DNA from: Burkholderiales bacterium LSUCC0115
Lineage (GTDB): Bacteria; Pseudomonadota; Gammaproteobacteria; Burkholderiales; Burkholderiaceae_A
Direction of reading: 5' to 3'
Length of the DNA: 64,000 bases
NCBI GenBank assembly: GCA_009646425.1
Contig: WJBW01000002.1
Span: forward strand, 261,878-325,877
Shown here: positions 16,764-25,934 of the stretch, in pieces
Position numbering within the stretch: the stretch's first letter is position 1
Layout: each line of letters starts with the position of its first letter
Translations under genes and position numbers: made by a program
Notes under the pieces: generated by a model
Database searches by the model: none
Told to the model about the DNA's origin: nothing
The model's input: the letters and a program-made list of their open reading frames with translations, nothing else

Positions 16764-17896
16764 GGAGCGGCCCGGTCGCCCCGGCTCGGCTTGGGGTTTT
16801 CAGCCTGCTGAATCAACCATCGACGAATCCGCTCGGCATCACGCAGGCGTTGATTCTTGCCCTGAGCATCCAGCATCACCATGATCACGGGTCTATCCTC
16901 GACCTCGGCCTGCATCACCAGACACCGACCCGCCTCTTTGATGAAACCAGTCTTGGAGAGCCCTAACTCCCAGCGATCCCCACGGGCCAAGGCATTGGAA
17001 TTCATGTACTGCTGAGAACGTCCGCCGACCTTGACCACCAGGTTCTTGGCCGTGGAGAACTCCCGAATCTCTGACACCTGGTGGGCCTCTTCGACCAGAC
17101 GGACCAGATCTCGCGGGCTGGATACGTTGCCAGCATTCAAACCAGTTGGCTCTAAAAATTTGGAGTCTTTCATGCCCAACTGAAGGGCCTTGATGTTCAT
17201 GGCCTCAACAAAAGCGGCCATGCCACCAGGATAGGTTCGACCCAGGGCATGGGCCGCACGGTTTTCCGAGGACATCAGGGCCAGGTGCATCACCTGCGCG
17301 CGGGTGAGTTGCGTGCCCACCTTGAGACGTGACTTCGAATACTTTTCCAAGTCGGCATCGTCTTGGGTGATGGCAATCTTCTCGTCCATGGGGAGTTCGG
17401 CTTCAGCCACCACCAGGGCAGTCATGAGCTTGGTAATCGAGGCGATCGGCAAGACCGAATTGGGGTTTTTCTCGAGCAGGACTTCACCCGAGATCTGATC
17501 CACCACCAAGACCGCACTGGAATTCAGGGCCACATCGGTCAAGGCTGAGCGAAGGCCGAGACGTGTCCCAGCGGACATGCGGTTGGTGGGGTCGCGCTTG
17601 ACCAGAGACTGACGAGGCTTGGCCGATTTGGTGGCCTTGTTGGTCCGGGTCGAGGTTTTGGTGGCTGTGGCCTTGCGCGACGATTGGTTGGATTTGGCCT
17701 GCTGAGACTTTGTGCTGCTGCTGGTCGATGCCTTGGCTTTCGACGTCTGGGACTTGCTGCTGGCCTTGGCGGCGCTGGTGGATTCGGAACTGGTGGCAGC
17801 CAGGCTATCACTCGTCTGACCGGAGAGCCCAAGCATCAGGATCACAGACAGGGCCAGGCATTTGGTGGTCCAACGGGCAGTAGCGGCTTTTGTCAT
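16721..17896 (-). CDS. pbpG: PBP7-type D-alanyl-D-alanine endopeptidase
   Basis: This is a periplasmic serine peptidase of the S11 family acting on peptidoglycan cross-links. From ATG at 17896 it has 391 aa: a Sec signal (MTKAATARWTTKCLALSVIL), a long Ser/Lys/Thr-rich linker to about residue 105, then the catalytic domain with SITK, SSEN and SKTG motifs. An upstream ATG at 17980 is unlikely because it lies within a -10-like TATCAT. The linker is unusually long and repetitive and may bind the wall. The gene overlaps the convergent iclR gene by 43 bp. Confidence 0.88.
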   Translation of the reverse strand: MTKAATARWTTKCLALSVILMLGLSGQTSDSLAATSSESTSAAKASSKSQTSKAKASTSSSTKSQQAKSNQSSRKATATKTSTRTNKATKSAKPRQSLVKRDPTNRMSAGTRLGLRSALTDVALNSSAVLVVDQISGEVLLEKNPNSVLPIASITKLMTALVVAEAELPMDEKIAITQDDADLEKYSKSRLKVGTQLTRAQVMHLALMSSENRAAHALGRTYPGGMAAFVEAMNIKALQLGMKDSKFLEPTGLNAGNVSSPRDLVRLVEEAHQVSEIREFSTAKNLVVKVGGRSQQYMNSNALARGDRWELGLSKTGFIKEAGRCLVMQAEVEDRPVIMVMLDAQGKNQRLRDAERIRRWLIQQAENPKPSRGDRAAPQARLLEPAVSSAS

Positions 17897-17978
17897 TCGA
17901 AGCAAAACGGTTTTCTCGCTGCAGTGGTTAAGACCGCACGGCCGTTTTTTGGACCGCACCCTCAAATCTATTGCCGCC

Positions 17979-18006
17979 ATGATACCGATTCAGAATGAAT
18001 TTGCAA
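17979..18006 (-). promoter_or_regulatory. Candidate promoter of the PBP7-like gene
   Basis: On the minus strand, TTGCAA (18006-18001) and TATCAT (17984-17979) are 16 bp apart. This predicts a start near 17972 and a leader of about 75 nt before ATG 17896. It argues against the earlier ATG at 17980. Confidence 0.45.
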
Positions 18007-18038
18007 GAAAATATGCTGATTAATCCGAGATTTAGAAA

Positions 18039-18941
18039 CTAGTCTGCAGAAAACGCCTTGAGTCCAGCGCGTATCGTCTGGGTGTGAGCCAATACCGTCT
18101 GTTCGATGGGCCGACTGTAGCCACCGGCCATGGCCACCGCCACCGCCAACCCTTGCGCTCTCGCCCACTCAAAGACCATGTCATCGCGCCGACCCAAACC
18201 AGCCAGGCTCACGCTCAACTGACCAAGCCGATCGCTGGCCAAAGGGTCAGCGCCGGCCAGGTAAATGAGCACATCAAAGGGCCCCGCCCGCTGGGCAACG
18301 GCCAGCGACTCCTCCACGGCCTGCAGATAGGCTTCGTCCTCGGTGCCGGCCGCCAGGCCAATGTCCAAATCCGATCGCTCCTTCTCGAAGGGAAAGTTGG
18401 TCTGTCCGTGAACCGAGATGGTGAAGACACTGGGGTCGTCTCTAAAAATCGCGGCAGTGCCGTTACCCTGGTGAACATCCAAGTCCAAGATCAGCACACG
18501 CTGCGCCCAGCCCTGCTGTTGAACCCAACGCGCGGTCACCGCGGCATCGTTGAAACAGCAAAAACCCTGTCCTCGATCTGCGTAGGCGTGGTGGGTTCCA
18601 CCAGCCAAGTTAAAACCCAGACCGTCTCCCATCAGAGCCGCATGGGCGGCAGCCATGGTCGCGCCTGTCGATCGCCGTGACCGCTCCACCATCGCTGGTG
18701 ACCAGGGAAACCCGATCTCACGCATGGCCGCATCAGAGAGCGCCCCCGAGCAGAGATCCCTCACGTACTCAGCCTGATGCACCAAGGTAAGAACGTCATC
18801 GCTGGCAGGGGGCGGCTCGAGGACCTCCAGGTCCGGCCAGCTTGAAACGGTCTGCCGCAGCTGACGGTACTTCTCCATGGGAAATCGATGCCCCTCGGGC
18901 AACGGCAGGACAAACAGGTCCGTGCTAAAGGCCTTGATCAC
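18039..18941 (-). CDS. Histone deacetylase-like (AcuC/class II) hydrolase
   Basis: This is a zinc-dependent deacetylase-family protein of about 300 aa. The key residues are present: HH in AGGTHHAYADRGQGFC, the zinc-binding DxH in DLDVHQGNGT, a second Asp in AGADPLASDRLG, and GGY near the C-terminus in AMAGGYSRP. The substrate may be acetylated protein or a small acetylated amine. I prefer GTG at 18941 (CAGGG upstream), although the frame runs to 19001 into the preceding gene. It lies 13 bp after the CinA-domain gene. Confidence 0.82.
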   Translation of the reverse strand: MIKAFSTDLFVLPLPEGHRFPMEKYRQLRQTVSSWPDLEVLEPPPASDDVLTLVHQAEYVRDLCSGALSDAAMREIGFPWSPAMVERSRRSTGATMAAAHAALMGDGLGFNLAGGTHHAYADRGQGFCCFNDAAVTARWVQQQGWAQRVLILDLDVHQGNGTAAIFRDDPSVFTISVHGQTNFPFEKERSDLDIGLAAGTEDEAYLQAVEESLAVAQRAGPFDVLIYLAGADPLASDRLGQLSVSLAGLGRRDDMVFEWARAQGLAVAVAMAGGYSRPIEQTVLAHTQTIRAGLKAFSAD

Positions 18942-18954
18942 CAGAGCCCTGTGG

Positions 18955-19794
18955 CTATCGCTCGAGAGACGCCTCTTGGGAGATCTCACCACCAAGGCCA
19001 ATCACGCCGTCCCTCAGAGCGGCATAAGCCGCAGCCAACTGATCTAGGCAGCCCTGGAGGTCCTCGTCCTTGGCCAGGCCAGTCAGCTTGACCCCCAATT
19101 CCAGGTGACGACGTACCGTCTCGTTCTGTGACTGCACCGGCGCAGATGGCAGGCTATAGATTTTGAGTCGGGGATAGTCTCTGGTGAGCTGTTCCAAGAG
19201 CTGAGTGACCGTGGCCTCAAACAAACCATGGACCATCATCGATCGGTCAAATTCGGCGACCTGTCGAAAGCAATGTGAATAGTGAGTATCGAGCACCCAC
19301 TCCATCATGGGCCAGGCCATGATCGGGAAACCGGGCAGAAAGTAATGGTGGCCCACGCTGAAGCCTGGGATGCGGTTGTAAGGATTGGGCACGATGGAGG
19401 CTCCCTTGGGAAACTCACCCATGCGCAGTCGCTCAGCGGTCAGTGGCTGCCCCGACTCTTGACATCGCAGCGCAATCAGTTCGCGGGCTTGGTCATGCAA
19501 AACCAGGGGGAGACCCAAAGCCTTGGCGGCCGACTGTCGAGTGTGATCATCAGGCGTCGAGCCGATACCACCGAAGCTAAACACCAGGTCATTGCTGGCG
19601 AAACTTTTTTCAAGAGCCGCCACACAACGGTCCGGGCTGTCTCCCAGATAGCTGACCCAAGACAACGCCAGTCCGCGCTTGGCCAAGACTGACTTAGCCT
19701 GGGCAAAGTGTCGATCCTCTCGTTTGCCCGAGAGAATCTCATCTCCAATGATGATGAGGCCGATGTCGTGAGTCTGCTGGTCCGGTGCGGTCAC
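18955..19794 (-). CDS. CinA N-terminal (molybdopterin-binding) domain protein
   Basis: The 279-aa protein carries the MoCF/CinA-N fold: IIIGDEILSGKREDRH at the N-terminus, FGGIGSTPDDHTRQ near residue 75, and GFPIMAWPMMEW. It lacks the C-terminal nicotinamide-nucleotide amidase domain of full CinA, so it is a stand-alone CinA-N relative, possibly hydrolysing ADP-ribose-like substrates. It starts at GTG with AGGAG 9 nt upstream. It is followed by the deacetylase-like gene; a functional link through NAD/ADP-ribose metabolism would be speculation. Confidence 0.82.
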   Translation of the reverse strand: MTAPDQQTHDIGLIIIGDEILSGKREDRHFAQAKSVLAKRGLALSWVSYLGDSPDRCVAALEKSFASNDLVFSFGGIGSTPDDHTRQSAAKALGLPLVLHDQARELIALRCQESGQPLTAERLRMGEFPKGASIVPNPYNRIPGFSVGHHYFLPGFPIMAWPMMEWVLDTHYSHCFRQVAEFDRSMMVHGLFEATVTQLLEQLTRDYPRLKIYSLPSAPVQSQNETVRRHLELGVKLTGLAKDEDLQGCLDQLAAAYAALRDGVIGLGGEISQEASLER

Positions 19795-19826
19795 AAAAAC
19801 ACTCCTAATGAGTCAATCTCGAAAGT

Positions 19827-22800
19827 CTAGCGAAGGCTGGCCTGCAACGTCTGCCAGGTCTTCTGCAGCCGCTTCACAGAGACCGGTGCAGGCGTTCGTA
19901 GGCTCTGGGCATACAGGGCCACCCGAAGCTCTTCCAGTTGCCAGCGAAAATCAACCATGGCCTCAGACCATGGCCCAGTCTGCTGTCTAGCCCAGCGCCA
20001 GAAAGGCTGCTCAAGGGCGTTGACCTCCGCCATATGAGCAGCGTCCCGATTGGCATCTGCCCGAACTTTTTCCAGGCGCATCAAGATGGCCTGCAGATAA
20101 CGGCCAAAGTGACGTTGACGCTCAGCCGGCACAGTGTGAACAAAGTCTTTCTCAAACAGTCTGCCGAGTTGCGACTCGATGTCCGATACCAGGGCTTTCA
20201 TGCTGCGAAGACTCGCCAGCCGCTTCTGAATCTGACCGACCTGGGAGGAGAGTTCGGTGAGCCAGCGAGTGGCCTCCTGGGCCTGTAACAGAAAACGTGA
20301 TCGACCTTGGGCGAGGGCCTGGGCAAACGCCTGCTGCGAACGTGGCAGATCCCCGCTGAGAAAAGCCCTGCGCATCGCCAGACCAGTGACAGCAGCCAGA
20401 GGCTGACCAGACCAGCCCGCGGCTGACCAGGCCAGGCTCAAAGCCGGCTGTCGAGACAAGTCCTTCTCCAAAGACTTCAACTGCTCTTTGACCTGAAATC
20501 CAAACAGACGAATTAGACCCATGGCATGCAGGGTGGCCGCCTGTTCCGGATCATCGAGTTGGGTCACGACAACGCCGCCTCCCACATCCTTCAGGCAGGG
20601 GTAGGTCATCAAAGACTGCCCCGCATGCTCAATGAGGCGTTGGCTTGGCAACTCCCCGAAGGTCCAGTCTGTCTGAGCCGTCTGAACGCTCTGAGCGGCT
20701 TGACCCGATGACTGAGTCTTGTCGGAACTCGATGATGCAGCCTGCGACCCTGCGATGGGTTGCAAAGCAGCCGCCAAGGCCGCCAGCGTGGCCGTTGCCT
20801 TGGCGCCATGGGCTTGCTTGAGGACTGCCAAATCCCGACCCTGCCCCAACAATCGACCATGCTCGTCAACCACGCGAATCCAAGCCTGCCAATGCGCTGC
20901 CAACTGATCGCGCTTGAAGTCATCGGGCATCAGCCGAACGCCAGTCTCCTGGGCAATGTCCTCGCACAGCGCACGCACCAGACCGGTCTGGCCCGCTCGA
21001 TCACGCCAGCGCTCACAGAACCCACTTGCATAAGCGTCCACTGGCACCAGATGGCGCCGATGACGACCCGGCAGACTCTTGATCAGCGCCAGGACCTTTT
21101 CCCGTCGCATGCCAGGTACCAGCCAGTCTAAGACGTGGGCCTCCAACTGGTTGATCACGGCGATGGGCACATGCACGGTCAGTCCGTCATCGGCAGCCCC
21201 TGGCTCAAACTTGTAGTCCAGGGCCAGACGCAGACCAGAGACCTCCAACTGCTTGGGGAATTGGTCGGTAGTGATGCCGGCCGCGTCGTGCCGCATGAGG
21301 TCCTTCTTATCGAGATAGAGCAGACGAGGCTGAGACCGACTCGCCTGTCTCCACCAACTGGTCAGACTCTCGAGGTCGACCACCTCCTCGGGCAGGTGGG
21401 CATCGTAAAAGGCCTCCAACAACCCCTCATCAACCAAGAGATCCTGTCGGCGGGCCTTATGCTCCAGGCGTTCAATCTCTCGCAGCAGCTTGGCGTTGTG
21501 CTCGAAAAATGGCAGGCGACAATCCATGTCCTGTCCCGCGAGCCCCTCACGAATGAAGATCTCACGGGCCTCTCGACGGGCCTGGTCACTCTGATGGGCC
21601 CAGACGACGCGGCGCTGGCTGTATATGGGCAGACCGTAGAGCACCCCCCTAGACAGGCCAACCACCCTGCCCTGCTTTTTTTCCCAATGGGGCTCCCCAA
21701 CCGACACCTTGATCAGGTGGGCAGCCGCCTGTTCAATCCAGAGTGGGTCCACCGATGCAATGGTTCTGGCAAACAGACGGGTGGTCTCGACCTGCTCTGC
21801 CGCCATGAGCCAGCGGGGTGGTTTTTTAAACAGAACCGAGCCCGGCCAAATCGAGAACTTGATCTCGTGGGTTCCCTGCCACAGCGGACCTTGACGCTGA
21901 CGACTGGCCTGCTGACCGGCAGAGGCTCCAGGTCCATCGATTCGACAACCCAGATTGGAGAGCAGACCCGTCAACAGTGATCGGTGCACCTGCTCTGCGC
22001 TGGCTGCTGTCTCGTTGAGCCGCCAGTCTTGGCGAATCATCCAGTCGTGCAGCTGGCGATGGAGATCACGCCACTCGCGAACCCGAACCGGTGACAGGAA
22101 ATGCTTGCGAAGCTGCTGATCAAACTGGCGGTTGCTCTGTCGGTTAGCGTAGAGATCCTCGATGAATCGCCATAGTCGGACCCAGGTTATGAAGTCGCCC
22201 AGTTCATCGGCATGTCGCCGATGAGCCTGGTCTGCAGCCTGTTGCTGATCGGTGGGCCGGTCACGCGGGTCCTGAATCGACAGGGCCGAGACCACCACCA
22301 ACACCTCGGTCAGGCAACGATGCTCCTGGGCGGCGACCAGCATGCGCCCAAGCCGGGGGTCCATCGGCAGGTCAGCCAAAAGACGCCCAGTCTGGGTCAG
22401 CCCCCCCTGTCGGTCTACGGCCTGCAACTCCTGCAGCAGGGACAGGCCATCGGCAATCGCCCTTCTTGCCGGTGGATCCACAAAGGGAAAGACCGTCGGG
22501 TCGGCGAGACCCAGAGACTTCATGCGCAACAAGACCGAGGCCAAGGACGATCGGCGAATCTCTGGGTCGGCATGGACGGGTCTCTGCAGAAAATCCGCCT
22601 CCGAGTAGAGGCGAATGCAAATGCCTGGCCCCAGGCGGCCCGCACGCCCACTTCGCTGCGCAGCCTGCGCCTGACTGATCGGTTCGACCTGAAGCTGCTC
22701 CACCTTGCCTTTGGTTCGGTATCGCTTTACACGCGCCAGTCCGGTGTCCACCACCATGCCAATGCCCGGCACCGTCAGCGAGGTCTCGGCAATGTTGGTG

Positions 22801-23738
22801 GCCAAGACCACACGCCGTCGCTTGGCGGACTGAAAAAGCTTCTCCTGATCGGCCTGAGCCAGACGGCCAAACAAGGGCAAGATATCAATCTGATGACTGG
22901 CGGGCCAGCTGCGTTGTCGATCCACCAGGGCCTCCGCCACCGCCCGAATCTCTCGCTCACCCGGCAGAAAGACAAGGACATCTGATGGGCGGCCGGCCAT
23001 CGGGCGTTCACGCAAGGCCTCCTCGATGCCATCGATCACCTGTTCCGCAGGGTCTTGCCGGTCATCGGCTGGCGGACGCCAGCGCATCTCGACGGGAAAG
23101 AGCCTGCCGGAGACCGAGACGACCGGTGCTGGCCCCTGACCCAGGTCGAAATGTTTGGAGAACTTATCGCTGTCCAGGGTCGCGGAGGTGATGATCAGCC
23201 GAAGATCCTTGCGGCGAACGAGTAACTCTCGCAGGTAGCCAAGCAAGAAGTCGATGTTGAGACTGCGTTCGTGCGCCTCGTCAATGATGATCGTGTCGTA
23301 GCGACGCAGGTCGGGATCGGACTGCGTTTCGGCCAGCAGAACCCCGTCTGTCATCAGTTTGATCTGCATACCGGTATCGGTCCGATCCTGGAAGCGGATC
23401 TTGTAACCCACTCGGGCACCGGAGGCTGGCGCCAGGGGGCTGTTGAGCTCTTGCGCAATCCGACGGGCCACCGAGGTGGCAGCCAGCCGTCTGGGTTGGG
23501 TGTGACCGATGAGGCGACCAGACTGGCCCCGGCCACAGGCCAAGGCGATCTTGGGCAACTGAGTGGTCTTGCCCGAGCCGGTCTCCCCGCAGACGACGAT
23601 CACGGGATGTTGGTCCATGGCCTGGGCAATCAACTGCCACTGCTGGGCGATGGGCAGCGCCGGATCGAAGCTTATTCCCAACAAGCGGGCCTGATTTTCG
23701 AAGGTTTCTGGTCTGGAAGGCTCGCGGCTGCTCACCAC
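19827..23738 (-). CDS. hrpA: ATP-dependent RNA helicase HrpA
   Basis: HrpA is a large DEAH-box helicase (1303 aa here, close to the usual 1300). Motif I GETGSGKTTQ is near residue 50, DEAH lies in IIIDEAHERSLN, SATLD is motif III, and QRSGRAGR is motif VI. They are followed by ratchet, OB-fold and DUF3418-type C-terminal regions. It acts on translating ribosomes or structured RNA. Starts are GTG-GTG at 23738 and 23735; the second is 6 nt from a -10-like hexamer shared with divergent argA. An internal low-complexity segment (QAASSSSDKTQSSGQAAQSV) lies near residue 1010. Confidence 0.95.
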   Translation of the reverse strand: MVSSREPSRPETFENQARLLGISFDPALPIAQQWQLIAQAMDQHPVIVVCGETGSGKTTQLPKIALACGRGQSGRLIGHTQPRRLAATSVARRIAQELNSPLAPASGARVGYKIRFQDRTDTGMQIKLMTDGVLLAETQSDPDLRRYDTIIIDEAHERSLNIDFLLGYLRELLVRRKDLRLIITSATLDSDKFSKHFDLGQGPAPVVSVSGRLFPVEMRWRPPADDRQDPAEQVIDGIEEALRERPMAGRPSDVLVFLPGEREIRAVAEALVDRQRSWPASHQIDILPLFGRLAQADQEKLFQSAKRRRVVLATNIAETSLTVPGIGMVVDTGLARVKRYRTKGKVEQLQVEPISQAQAAQRSGRAGRLGPGICIRLYSEADFLQRPVHADPEIRRSSLASVLLRMKSLGLADPTVFPFVDPPARRAIADGLSLLQELQAVDRQGGLTQTGRLLADLPMDPRLGRMLVAAQEHRCLTEVLVVVSALSIQDPRDRPTDQQQAADQAHRRHADELGDFITWVRLWRFIEDLYANRQSNRQFDQQLRKHFLSPVRVREWRDLHRQLHDWMIRQDWRLNETAASAEQVHRSLLTGLLSNLGCRIDGPGASAGQQASRQRQGPLWQGTHEIKFSIWPGSVLFKKPPRWLMAAEQVETTRLFARTIASVDPLWIEQAAAHLIKVSVGEPHWEKKQGRVVGLSRGVLYGLPIYSQRRVVWAHQSDQARREAREIFIREGLAGQDMDCRLPFFEHNAKLLREIERLEHKARRQDLLVDEGLLEAFYDAHLPEEVVDLESLTSWWRQASRSQPRLLYLDKKDLMRHDAAGITTDQFPKQLEVSGLRLALDYKFEPGAADDGLTVHVPIAVINQLEAHVLDWLVPGMRREKVLALIKSLPGRHRRHLVPVDAYASGFCERWRDRAGQTGLVRALCEDIAQETGVRLMPDDFKRDQLAAHWQAWIRVVDEHGRLLGQGRDLAVLKQAHGAKATATLAALAAALQPIAGSQAASSSSDKTQSSGQAAQSVQTAQTDWTFGELPSQRLIEHAGQSLMTYPCLKDVGGGVVVTQLDDPEQAATLHAMGLIRLFGFQVKEQLKSLEKDLSRQPALSLAWSAAGWSGQPLAAVTGLAMRRAFLSGDLPRSQQAFAQALAQGRSRFLLQAQEATRWLTELSSQVGQIQKRLASLRSMKALVSDIESQLGRLFEKDFVHTVPAERQRHFGRYLQAILMRLEKVRADANRDAAHMAEVNALEQPFWRWARQQTGPWSEAMVDFRWQLEELRVALYAQSLRTPAPVSVKRLQKTWQTLQASLR

Positions 23739-23741
23739 AAA

Positions 23742-23749
23742 ATTATAAT
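23742..23749. promoter_or_regulatory. Symmetric -10 element shared by hrpA and argA
   Basis: ATTATAAT reads TATAAT on both strands: + at 23744-23749, - at 23747-23742. It is 6 nt from the argA ATG and 6 nt from the second hrpA GTG. No good -35 is seen on either side. The site would give divergent transcripts starting at or next to the start codons. Confidence 0.5.
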
Positions 23750-23755
23750 GGTCCG

Positions 23756-25144
23756 ATGTCAGCCTCCGCCGCCACCGTCCTGCCCGTTACCGCCACTGCC
23801 AGTGGCGCTTCGCATTCCTCCACAACAGGAGTGGGGCATGACTTCGTCACCTGGCTTCGGACAGTCGCCCCCTACATCCACGCCTTTCGTAACAAGACCT
23901 TCGTCATTGCCTTTCCTGGAGAGCTGGTCACAGAGGGGCGGCTCGAGTCCCTGGTTCACGACGTCGCCCTGCTGCAGGCCATGGGCATGCGCATCGTGTT
24001 GACCTACGGGTCCCGTCCCCAGGTCGAAGAACAACTGCGTCTGCGCAAAATTGAAGATCGTTACAGCCATGGCATGCGAATCACCGACCAGCCCGCACTG
24101 GAATGTGCCAAAGAGGCTGCCGGCGAGCTGCGCCTGGACATCGAGGCAGCCTTCTCAGCCGGACTGCCCAACACACCCATGGGCAACTCACGGATTCGTA
24201 TCATCAGCGGCAATTTCGTCACTGCTCGTCCTGTCGGCATCGTCGACGGGATCGACTTTGAGCACACGGGACTGGTCCGCAAGGTCGAGGTAGAGTCGAT
24301 TGCCCAGGCCCTATCCGGTGGATCGATCGTATTGGTCCCACCCCTTGGATTCTCGCCAACTGGCGACGCGTTCAACCTCACCCTCGAAGACGTAGCTGCC
24401 TCGTTGGCGGTTGCACTCGACGCAGACAAGCTGATCTATTTGGTCTCGGACCAGGGCGTACCCCGCATTCAGGATGCCGATGACAACCCCGTCATCGAGA
24501 TCTCGGAAGACCAGGCCGAACGCCTCCTCGCCAAAGACGCCCTGCATGAAGAAGCCGCCTTCACCCTGTCCCATGCCCTGCGCGCCTGTCGCGGCGGTGT
24601 CGAGCGCGCGCACATGGTGCCCTTCACCAGAGACGGGGCCGTGCTGATTGAGCTCTTCACTCATGATGGTGTCGGTGTGATGCTGGTTGAGGAGACCCTC
24701 GAGGCGCTAAGACCAGCCACGCCTGACGACGTGGCTGCCATCGTCTCTCTCATCGAACCCCTGGAGACCGATGGCACGCTCGTCCCGCGCGGACGAAATG
24801 CGATTGAACGAGACATCGATCGGTTTACGGTGATCGAACACGATGGTGTGATCTTTGGCTGTGCTGCCCTTTATCACTATGGTCAGAGCACCCTTGGTGA
24901 ACTGGCCTGCCTCATGGTTCGACCGGACACTCGGGAGAAAGGCGACGGCGAGCGCCTCCTCAAGCGCATCGAGCACCAGGCGCGCCAGAGTGGTCTACGA
25001 GCCTTGTTCGTGCTGACCACCAGAACCACGCATTGGTTTCTCAAGCGTGGATTCAAACCGGCAACCGTGGATGAGCTGCCAGAAATCCGGCAGAAGGCTT
25101 ACAACTGGGACCGCAAGTCTCAGGTGCTGATCAAGACCTTGTAG
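23756..25144 (+). CDS. argA: Amino-acid N-acetyltransferase (N-acetylglutamate synthase)
   Basis: ArgA (462 aa) makes N-acetylglutamate from glutamate and acetyl-CoA, the first arginine step. The N-terminal amino-acid kinase-like domain (to about residue 290) carries FVIAFPGELV and the arginine-binding region, and the C-terminal GNAT domain has LACLMVRPDTREKGDGERLL. An extension of about 25 residues rich in Ala/Ser/Thr precedes the conserved FVTWLRTVAPYIHAFR. The ATG follows a TATAAT by 6 nt with no Shine-Dalgarno. Other arginine genes are at 58.7-62.1 kb. The end overlaps the next convergent gene by 14 bp. Confidence 0.94.
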   Translation: MSASAATVLPVTATASGASHSSTTGVGHDFVTWLRTVAPYIHAFRNKTFVIAFPGELVTEGRLESLVHDVALLQAMGMRIVLTYGSRPQVEEQLRLRKIEDRYSHGMRITDQPALECAKEAAGELRLDIEAAFSAGLPNTPMGNSRIRIISGNFVTARPVGIVDGIDFEHTGLVRKVEVESIAQALSGGSIVLVPPLGFSPTGDAFNLTLEDVAASLAVALDADKLIYLVSDQGVPRIQDADDNPVIEISEDQAERLLAKDALHEEAAFTLSHALRACRGGVERAHMVPFTRDGAVLIELFTHDGVGVMLVEETLEALRPATPDDVAAIVSLIEPLETDGTLVPRGRNAIERDIDRFTVIEHDGVIFGCAALYHYGQSTLGELACLMVRPDTREKGDGERLLKRIEHQARQSGLRALFVLTTRTTHWFLKRGFKPATVDELPEIRQKAYNWDRKSQVLIKTL

Positions 25145-25928
25145 ACCACACCAGCGTGGCCCACGACAACTCGCTCAGAGCTGGCATGGGGCGCAACGGC
25201 AAGGCCAATCCCAACACGGTGGGATGACTGGCCAGCCAATGATCCAACCAGTAAATCAGACACGGTGACTGTTGGTCCAACTCCGCCATGGGCATCACAT
25301 CCTGTAACTCGCAGTCAGCTGGAATGGGCTGTAACTCAGGCCACATGGGCAGGATCAATTCACGAACCATCAGGTCAGCTGGTGTGCTGGCTTGCGGCGC
25401 CGGCGCGGGCTTCGCCAGCACTGACAGTGGGCCAGCCGTGCTGAGGACAGCCCAGTCATCGGCATCCAGTGGCTCGTCGGGAACAAACCGCATGCTCTCT
25501 GGTGTGACGGGGCTCAGCGACCCGCTTCGCCCCAGCCGGACAAACCACTGCAGCCATCTGGGTGAGAGGGCCATGGCCTGTGTCGGTCTGATGAGTCCCT
25601 TTAGTCGATCAGCCTGAGGCTGATCCAGGCCGATCGCGCGTTCTTGAAGAGCCTTTCGCAACAAGGCCCGATAGGTCTGCTGAGCATCTCGTCCCATCGA
25701 CTGGCTCTGACAGGCGAGTGCCAAGGCCGATAGAACCGCCGTATCGGCCATGACCACCGCCGCTGGCGCCGAAGTGGCATTGGCCCCAACGTGACCGTCC
25801 TGCTCTGGACGGAGGGCAGTCCCCGCAGTGTCCATGGCGCCAGTCGCCAGGTCACGATCGGCCAACAGGCTGTCGATCCCCGCCAGCAGGCCATCCAGGG
25901 CCTCGTTGAGATCTTTGCCGATCTGCAT
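25131..25928 (-). CDS. Hypothetical protein, last gene of the dnaQ array
   Basis: I do not recognise this protein of about 265 aa. It is predicted soluble, with no signal or membrane segment. The N-terminal part looks helical (LNEALDGLLAGIDSLLAD), followed by an Ala-rich region and a Trp/Pro-rich C-terminal half (MWPELQPIPADCELQDVMP). The frame extends two codons to a GTG at 25934 that abuts the preceding stop; ATG 25928 is taken. It follows a membrane/coiled-coil gene without a gap, and its end overlaps argA by 14 bp. A shared function with its upstream neighbours is inferred from coupling only. Confidence 0.65.
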   Translation of the reverse strand: MQIGKDLNEALDGLLAGIDSLLADRDLATGAMDTAGTALRPEQDGHVGANATSAPAAVVMADTAVLSALALACQSQSMGRDAQQTYRALLRKALQERAIGLDQPQADRLKGLIRPTQAMALSPRWLQWFVRLGRSGSLSPVTPESMRFVPDEPLDADDWAVLSTAGPLSVLAKPAPAPQASTPADLMVRELILPMWPELQPIPADCELQDVMPMAELDQQSPCLIYWLDHWLASHPTVLGLALPLRPMPALSELSWATLVWSTRS

Positions 25929-25934
25929 GGACAC

